The notes under the pieces: model-generated
Databases searched by the model: none
Told to the model about the DNA's origin: nothing
What the model saw: only the letters and a program-made list of their open reading frames with translations
Shown here: positions 59,579 through 64,000 of the stretch, piece after piece
How the letters are laid out: every line of letters starts with the position of its first letter
Numbering within the stretch: position 1 is the first letter of the stretch
Position numbers and translations under genes: made by a program
Source: Modestobacter sp. VKM Ac-2982
GTDB taxonomy: Bacteria; Actinomycetota; Actinomycetes; Mycobacteriales; Geodermatophilaceae
Direction: 5' to 3'
NCBI RefSeq assembly: GCF_026967935.1
Contig: NZ_JAPVBL010000002.1
Coordinates: 310,001 to 374,000, forward strand
DNA: 64,000 bases

Positions 59579-59595
59579 CCGGGCCAACGTCCCGG
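59579..59595. promoter_or_regulatory. DosR/DevR-like box near the coiled-coil and GAF-ANTAR genes
   Basis: Shares 13 bases (GGGCCAACGTCCC) with the box at 37984-38001. It lies 51 bases before the coiled-coil gene and 184 before the GAF-ANTAR gene. Confidence 0.55.
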
Positions 59596-59778
59596 CGGCC
59601 TCCAGGGGTTCCCGGCCGTGCCGGGTGCCCCCGACGACGGCTGACCGGGCCCCCCGCAGCGCGGCTGGTGCCGTGCGGCCGCCTCGGTTTCGTCGCAGTG
59701 GGTGCGGGCACGGTCTCGGGAACGGCGGACGCCGGCGGGTGTGGTGGGCATGCCCGAGGGAACGGGAGGGGACCCGGG

Positions 59779-60519
59779 ATGGACATCGCCGAGCGGTTCG
59801 CCGAGGCGCTGGCCGCCGAACTGCCCGACCGCGCCGGCGACCTGGACCACCTGCCGATGCGACTCGTCCGCGCCGCCGCGGCAGTGCTGGAGGTGGACGG
59901 AGCCGGGGTGGGCATCCACGGTCGCCCCCACCAGCGGACACCGCTGGCGGCCAGCGACGCGACCGCGGCGCTGGTGGAGGAGCTGCAGTTCACCATGGGC
60001 GCCGGCCCGTGTCTGCAGGCCGTGGAGTGCGGTGCCCCGGTGCGGGCCGTGGAGGCGCGCCTGGTGAGCGAGTGGCCGGCGTTCCACGACCAGCTGGTCG
60101 CCCGCACCCCGATCCGCAGCATGCTGGCCCTGCCTCTGCCCGGTTCGCTGACGGGGCTGGGCTGCTTCTCCCTGTACTGGGTCGACCCCGTCGGTGCGGA
60201 CACAGCAGCAGAGTGCGCGGCCGAGCGGGTCGCTGCCCTCATCGCCCAGCAGCTGGAACAGGCCGCCGCGTGGAGCCCGTGGCTGGCCCCCGAGGTCCCG
60301 GATGCGCCCGCCAGGCCGGAGGCGCGCCGCCGAGGCCGGCTGTGGATGGCAGTCGGCATGGTCATGCTGGCTCGACGGCTGGAGGCCACGGACGCCCTGG
60401 CGCTGCTGCGGGCCCAGGCCTACGCCGGCGACCGGACCGTCGACGACCTGGCGGACGACCTCGTGGAGCGACGCGTCCACCCCGACTGCTCGGCCGGTGA
60501 CGACCCCATCGGCTCCTGA
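59779..60519 (+). CDS. GAF-ANTAR regulator
   Basis: 246 residues: GAF sensor (about 20-165; LEVDGAGVGIHG; FTMGAGPCLQAVECGAPVRA; LALPLPGSLTGLGCFSLYWV) and C-terminal ANTAR domain (LWMAVGMVMLARRLEATDAL; ALLRAQAYAGDRTVDDLADD), an RNA-binding antitermination module. GGGAGGGG precedes the ATG. It sits 154 bases upstream of the rhodopsin gene on the same strand; it might control that operon at the RNA level, but paired ANTAR hairpins were not evident. Confidence 0.87.
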   Translation: MDIAERFAEALAAELPDRAGDLDHLPMRLVRAAAAVLEVDGAGVGIHGRPHQRTPLAASDATAALVEELQFTMGAGPCLQAVECGAPVRAVEARLVSEWPAFHDQLVARTPIRSMLALPLPGSLTGLGCFSLYWVDPVGADTAAECAAERVAALIAQQLEQAAAWSPWLAPEVPDAPARPEARRRGRLWMAVGMVMLARRLEATDALALLRAQAYAGDRTVDDLADDLVERRVHPDCSAGDDPIGS

Positions 60520-60673
60520 GCGTTCCTCGAGCCCAGGGCGGAGGAGTCCGGGTCCGGTCGTCGGGCCACGTCCTCGGCTGCCGATCACTGCATCCGCGGT
60601 GTCGGGGGTGGGCGAAGAGCCAGGTGTTCGTGATCGAGCAGAGGCACGAGGCCGCAATCCCGCAGGAGACCGC

Positions 60674-61513
60674 GTGAACGTCGAGAACACCTTCACCTAC
60701 GACTTCTTCCAGTACACGATCGTGTCCCACGTCTTCACCGTCGGCTACGCCGCGATGGCGGCCGGGCTGGTGTACTTCGTGCTCACCAGCAAGAACTCCC
60801 TGCCGAGGTACCAGCTCTCCTCGACCCTGTCCGCGGTCGTGATGGTGTCGGCGTTCCTGGAGCTGTTGGTCATCTCCCAGAAGTGGGAGAGCTCCTTCCG
60901 CTGGGACGGCGAGGCCTTCAGCCAGGCGGACGCGTTGTTCTCCAACGGCTACCGGTACATGAACTGGTCGATCGACGTCCCGGTGCTGCTCCTGCAGATG
61001 CTGATCGTGCTCGGGGTGACCGGCGCCGCCTTCCGTCGCGGCTGGATCGTCTTCACCGTCGCCGGGCTGGGGATGGTCTACACCGGCTACGTCGGCCAGT
61101 TCTACGAGGTCGAGCGCAGCGCCCCCTTCTGGGTCTGGGGGTCGATCAGCACGGTCTTCTTCCTGGTCATCCTGGCGCTGGTGTACCGCACCGTGTACGG
61201 CAACGTCGGCCGGCTGCCGGCTGAGGTGCGCCCGCTGGTCAAGGCCGTGTGGTGGCTGCTGCTGGTCTCCTGGATGCTCTACCCCGGCGCCTACCTGATG
61301 CCGGCGATCTGGGACTCCGCCGACGGCGTGGTCGCCCGGCAGATCACCTACACGGTCGCCGACGTCACCTCCAAGGTGGTCTACGGGATCCTGCTGGCGG
61401 TCATCGCCCGCAAGGTGAGCAAGCACGAGGGCCACGACGAGGCCGTCGCCTCCGACGTCACCATGCCCCGCGGTGGCATCACCGAGGTGGCTGCTCGCGG
61501 CCGAGCCGCCTGA
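60674..61513 (+). CDS. Light-driven sodium pump rhodopsin (NDQ rhodopsin)
   Basis: 279-residue, seven-helix microbial rhodopsin. Helix C reads RYMNWSIDVPVLLLQ: Asn97, Asp101 and Gln108 at the positions of bacteriorhodopsin Asp85, Thr89, Asp96. This NDQ set defines light-driven Na+ pumps such as KR2. Retinal Schiff-base Lys234 and counter-ion Asp230 lie in VADVTSKVVYG. His19 (SHVFTVGYA), Asp86 and QFYEVERSA also match KR2 blocks. Leu105 at the colour-tuning site predicts green absorption. GTG at 60674 has GGAG 5 bases upstream. The retinal-making blh follows 16 bases downstream. Confidence 0.93.
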   Translation: MNVENTFTYDFFQYTIVSHVFTVGYAAMAAGLVYFVLTSKNSLPRYQLSSTLSAVVMVSAFLELLVISQKWESSFRWDGEAFSQADALFSNGYRYMNWSIDVPVLLLQMLIVLGVTGAAFRRGWIVFTVAGLGMVYTGYVGQFYEVERSAPFWVWGSISTVFFLVILALVYRTVYGNVGRLPAEVRPLVKAVWWLLLVSWMLYPGAYLMPAIWDSADGVVARQITYTVADVTSKVVYGILLAVIARKVSKHEGHDEAVASDVTMPRGGITEVAARGRAA

Positions 61514-61529
61514 TCCGGAGGACGGCGTC

Positions 61530-62507
61530 GTGACCGGGGGCGCACCGCGGGTGACCGCGCTGACGACCCGGCTGTCGGTCGGGGTCGTCGGCGCGGCCGT
61601 TGCGGCGGCCGTGCTGCTGCCTGAGCAGGTCTCCGGGTGGGCGCTCGGGATCCTGGCCGCCGGGGTGCTGCTCGGGTTGCCGCACGGTGCGGTCGACCAC
61701 CTGGTCCCGGACTGGGTGGCCGGCTGCCCGGGGCGGATGCTGCGGCCGGGGGTGCTCGCCGGCTACGCCGCCACGGCACTGCTGGCGCTGGGTGCCCTCC
61801 TCGTGGCGCCGGTGGTGAGCCTGCTGCTGCTGTTCGCCGTCTCCGCGGTGCACTTCGGCATGGGGGAGGTGGCGTTCGAGGCCGAACGGTCCGGAGACCC
61901 GTGGCGGCCGGGTCTGCGGGACGTCGCGCCGGTGGTGGGCCTGGGCGGGCTGCCCGTCGCCGTCCCGCTCGCGTGGTGGCCCGCCGAGGCCGACCGGGTG
62001 CTGGCGGCGCTGGCTCCGGAGCTGCCGGCCCTGCTGACCCCCGGGGTCCGGCAGGTCGCGCTCGCGGTCGTCGGCGTGACCCTGCTCGGCTCCGTGCTCG
62101 ACGCGCTGGCGCGTGGCCGGCCGGGATGGGCGGCCGAGGCCGGCCTGCTGGCTGCGCTGTTCACCCTCGCGCCACCGGCCGCCGCGTTCGGGGTGTACTT
62201 CGGTGGCTGGCACGCGGTACGGCACATCGGGCGCCTGCTGGTGCTCGACCCGCGCAACGGGGACGACCTCGCCGCCGGCCGGCTCGGGGCCCCGCTGTGT
62301 CGCTACGCCGTCGCGGCTGCGGCTCCCACCGCGGTGGCTCTCACCGGGATCGTGTTCCTGGTCCTCAGCGCGCAGCGGCCCGACTGGACGGCGGGCGCCC
62401 TGGCCGTCCTGCTGGGTCTCACCGTGCCGCACATGGCCGTGGTCACGCTGCTCGACCGGCGGACGGGCCGGCCACGCGCCGGCCAGCGGGCGGCGGCCGC
62501 GGGATGA
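61530..62507 (+). CDS. blh: Brp/Blh beta-carotene 15,15'-dioxygenase
   Basis: 325-residue membrane enzyme that cleaves beta-carotene to two retinal molecules. Iron-ligand His motifs: LPHGAVDHL, SAVHFGMGE and GWHAVRHIGR; C-terminal LLGLTVPHMAVVTLLDR. GAGG lies ahead of the GTG, 16 bases after the rhodopsin stop, forming a two-gene operon. No carotenoid genes (crtE, B, I, Y) are present in this window, so beta-carotene must be made by genes elsewhere. A dead 3' remnant of a second copy lies at 57147-57269. Confidence 0.92.
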   Translation: MTGGAPRVTALTTRLSVGVVGAAVAAAVLLPEQVSGWALGILAAGVLLGLPHGAVDHLVPDWVAGCPGRMLRPGVLAGYAATALLALGALLVAPVVSLLLLFAVSAVHFGMGEVAFEAERSGDPWRPGLRDVAPVVGLGGLPVAVPLAWWPAEADRVLAALAPELPALLTPGVRQVALAVVGVTLLGSVLDALARGRPGWAAEAGLLAALFTLAPPAAAFGVYFGGWHAVRHIGRLLVLDPRNGDDLAAGRLGAPLCRYAVAAAAPTAVALTGIVFLVLSAQRPDWTAGALAVLLGLTVPHMAVVTLLDRRTGRPRAGQRAAAAG

Positions 62508-62545
62508 GCGCCCAGCCGCCGCCCGTGTCCGGCCACCCGGGTGGC

Positions 62546-63190
62546 TCAGGAGTGCGCGCAGCGGTCGCGCAGCACGGGCACGCCGGGGCCGGTCAGGTCC
62601 TCGCAGAACGCCGCGCGTCCGGCCATGGCCATCGTCAGCGCCAGGGTCGTGCCGGTGACCAGCGGACCCGCACCCGCGGCGAAGGGCCCGTCGTCGGCCT
62701 GCAGCCGCAGGCCGTCGGCGGCGGTGCGGCTGTTCACGGCGAAGTCCCGCGCGGCGTAGAAGCGGGCGACCTCGGTGACCACGGGAACCGGGGGTCGGCC
62801 GGGCAGACCGAGCGGGCGGCGGACGTCCTGGGCGTGGACGACGACCTCACCGAGCCAGGCGGCGGTGTGCCCGCTGGGGGCGGTGGTGCTGTCGCCGACC
62901 GCGCGGAAGCGCTGCAGCGTCTCGGTGGGCGTGCCGCCGCGGTGCTCGACCAGGCGGCGGTCGTTGTGCACGTCGGCGTCGAAGCGCGCGCCCATCATGC
63001 TCACCAGCCAGCGCGCCCGCCCGGTGCTGGCCGCTGCGCTCAGGTGGGCCACGACCTCCTCGACGTTCCACCGCCCGCACAGCGACGGCTCGGCCCACTG
63101 CGCGTCGTCCAGCTCCGCCAGGTCGCCGGCCAGGGCGGCACGTTCGGCGTGGGCCGCCGCCCACAGGGCCTGCCGGGTGGTGTCGGGCAC
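62546..63190 (-). CDS. Maleylpyruvate isomerase-family (mycothiol-dependent) protein
   Basis: 214-residue DinB-like helical protein of the TIGR03083 type: LCGRWNVEEVVAHLSAAA, and GEVVVHAQDVRRPLGLP with His residues that bind metal in the family. Relatives use mycothiol to isomerise maleylpyruvate or transfer thiols. GTG at 63190 has GGAGG 6 bases upstream and is preferred to ATG 63208. Convergent with blh. Confidence 0.8.
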   Translation of the reverse strand: MPDTTRQALWAAAHAERAALAGDLAELDDAQWAEPSLCGRWNVEEVVAHLSAAASTGRARWLVSMMGARFDADVHNDRRLVEHRGGTPTETLQRFRAVGDSTTAPSGHTAAWLGEVVVHAQDVRRPLGLPGRPPVPVVTEVARFYAARDFAVNSRTAADGLRLQADDGPFAAGAGPLVTGTTLALTMAMAGRAAFCEDLTGPGVPVLRDRCAHS

Positions 63191-63384
63191 GAGGGCCTCC
63201 AGTCGCATCGGTCGCTGTCAGCTCTTCGACTCGGTGGCTCCGCGGAACTCATCGCTCACCGCAGTGCAGCCCTCGTCGGCGCGCCCCGTGGGATGGGCGG
63301 CCGGTGCTCGCCGATGGGGTGGCGCGAGGAGCTCCGGAGGTGTCCGATGTGTCCCTGCGCATCGATGACGCCCGAGGAGTCTCC

Positions 63385-64000
63385 ATGTCGCGTCCACGTA
63401 CCACCCTGGTTGCCCTGACCGCGCTGACCGCCGGTGCCTTCGCGGCCGCAGGCCCGGCCGGCGCCGTTCCGCCCGAGCCCGTGACGGAGAAACGTGCACT
63501 GGCGGTCGGTACCGGCGGTGCGGTCGCCACCGTCGACCCCGACGCCACCCGGGTGGGCCTGGAGGTGCTGGCCGCCGGCGGCAACGCCGCGGACGCCGCC
63601 GTGGCCACGGCCGCCGCGCTGGGCGTGACGGAGCCCTACTCGGCCGGGATCGGCGGTGGCGGGTTCTTCCTCTACTACGACGCCGACACGGGCGCGGTCA
63701 CCACGATCGACGGCCGGGAGACCGCGCCGCTCGCGATGGGCGCCGACGCCTTCCTCGACGAGGCAGGCGAACCCCTCCCGTTCGCCGAGGCGGTGCAGAG
63801 CGGGCTGTCGGTGGGCACGCCGGGGACGCCGCGCACCTGGGCGACGGCGCTGGAGGAGTTCGGCACCTGGTCCCTGTCGGAGGCGCTGCAGGGGGCGATC
63901 GAGCTGGCCGACGAGGGCTTCGTCGTCGACGAGACGTTCCAGCAGCAGACCGCGGAGAACGAGGAGAAGTTCCGCCGCTTCGAGCCGACCGCCGAGCTGT
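63385..64000 (+). CDS. ggt: Gamma-glutamyltransferase (3' end outside window)
   Basis: First 205 codons of a secreted gamma-glutamyltransferase, which cleaves gamma-glutamyl bonds of glutathione-like peptides. Signal peptide (LVALTALTAGAFAAAGPAGA), then the conserved ATVDPDATRVGLEVLAAGGN, DAAVATAAALGVTEPYSAGI and GGGGFFLYYDADTGAVTTID blocks of the large subunit. GAGGAG lies before the ATG. The autoprocessing Thr lies beyond the window. In mycothiol producers the true substrate may be gamma-glutamyl peptides other than glutathione. Confidence 0.92.
   Translation, partial: MSRPRTTLVALTALTAGAFAAAGPAGAVPPEPVTEKRALAVGTGGAVATVDPDATRVGLEVLAAGGNAADAAVATAAALGVTEPYSAGIGGGGFFLYYDADTGAVTTIDGRETAPLAMGADAFLDEAGEPLPFAEAVQSGLSVGTPGTPRTWATALEEFGTWSLSEALQGAIELADEGFVVDETFQQQTAENEEKFRRFEPTAEL

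Noticed and set aside
1..64000. CRISPR arrays, tRNA or rRNA genes, transposases, integrases, phage genes
   Set aside because: None found on reading both strands; the only tandem repeats are the two short stop-codon arrays.

Overview
This is a very GC-rich (about 73 percent) actinobacterial chromosome segment. Gene style (GTG starts, ATGA/GTGA overlaps, leaderless starts, mycothiol-era actinobacterial families, DosR-type boxes) and content fit the Geodermatophilaceae (Blastococcus, Modestobacter, Geodermatophilus); that assignment is inference. No tRNA, rRNA, CRISPR array, insertion sequence or prophage was seen.

Layout. 1-5.1 kb: an AcoR-like regulator, an alditol oxidase, two tiny minus-strand genes and a secreted aldose 1-epimerase. 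5.1-13.4 kb: the upper phenylacetate pathway, with paaABCDE on the minus strand and paaK-paaR-paaZ divergent from it. Two copies of a TetR-type operator lie between them. 13.4-20.2 kb: an IclR-controlled catabolic cluster (amidohydrolase, CoA-transferase, citryl-CoA-lyase-like protein, LigAB-type ring-cleavage dioxygenase, zinc-less MDR oxidoreductase) that matches no textbook pathway. 20.3-21.5 kb: a c-di-AMP (ydaO) riboswitch in front of a secreted coiled-coil cell-wall protein. 21.5-36.9 kb: mixed housekeeping and accessory genes (SelO, DUF2207, an ECF sigma/anti-sigma/ABC exporter/M23 operon, a P450 plus hydrolase, an MFS pump, an FAD reductase, a methyltransferase, an alpha-CTD-like protein). 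36.9-41.3 kb: a hypoxia-type island (AdhP, two universal stress proteins, a flavodoxin, a CBS-BON protein) with three DosR-like boxes. 41.4-44.8 kb: TerC behind a manganese (yybP-ykoY) riboswitch, then an NDMA-dependent alcohol dehydrogenase and a TetR. 44.8-48.9 kb: a copper amine oxidase and amino-acid/amine permease. 49-54.6 kb: small regulators, a VOC protein, phospholipase D, and a probable 27-residue peptide gene followed by three hairpins.

54.6-63 kb is the most interesting part. An intact MarR gene is followed by decayed pieces of a MerR gene. A second, more decayed copy of the same MarR-MerR segment lies 1.7 kb further on, and there the MerR fragment is joined directly to the last part of a Brp/Blh (carotene dioxygenase) gene. 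This looks like the scar of a lost light-regulated carotenoid/retinal cluster. A few kb downstream an intact retinal system survives or was gained: a GAF-ANTAR regulator, a rhodopsin with the Asn-Asp-Gln (NDQ) motif of light-driven sodium pumps, and its own Blh retinal-forming enzyme. The window ends inside a gamma-glutamyltransferase gene.
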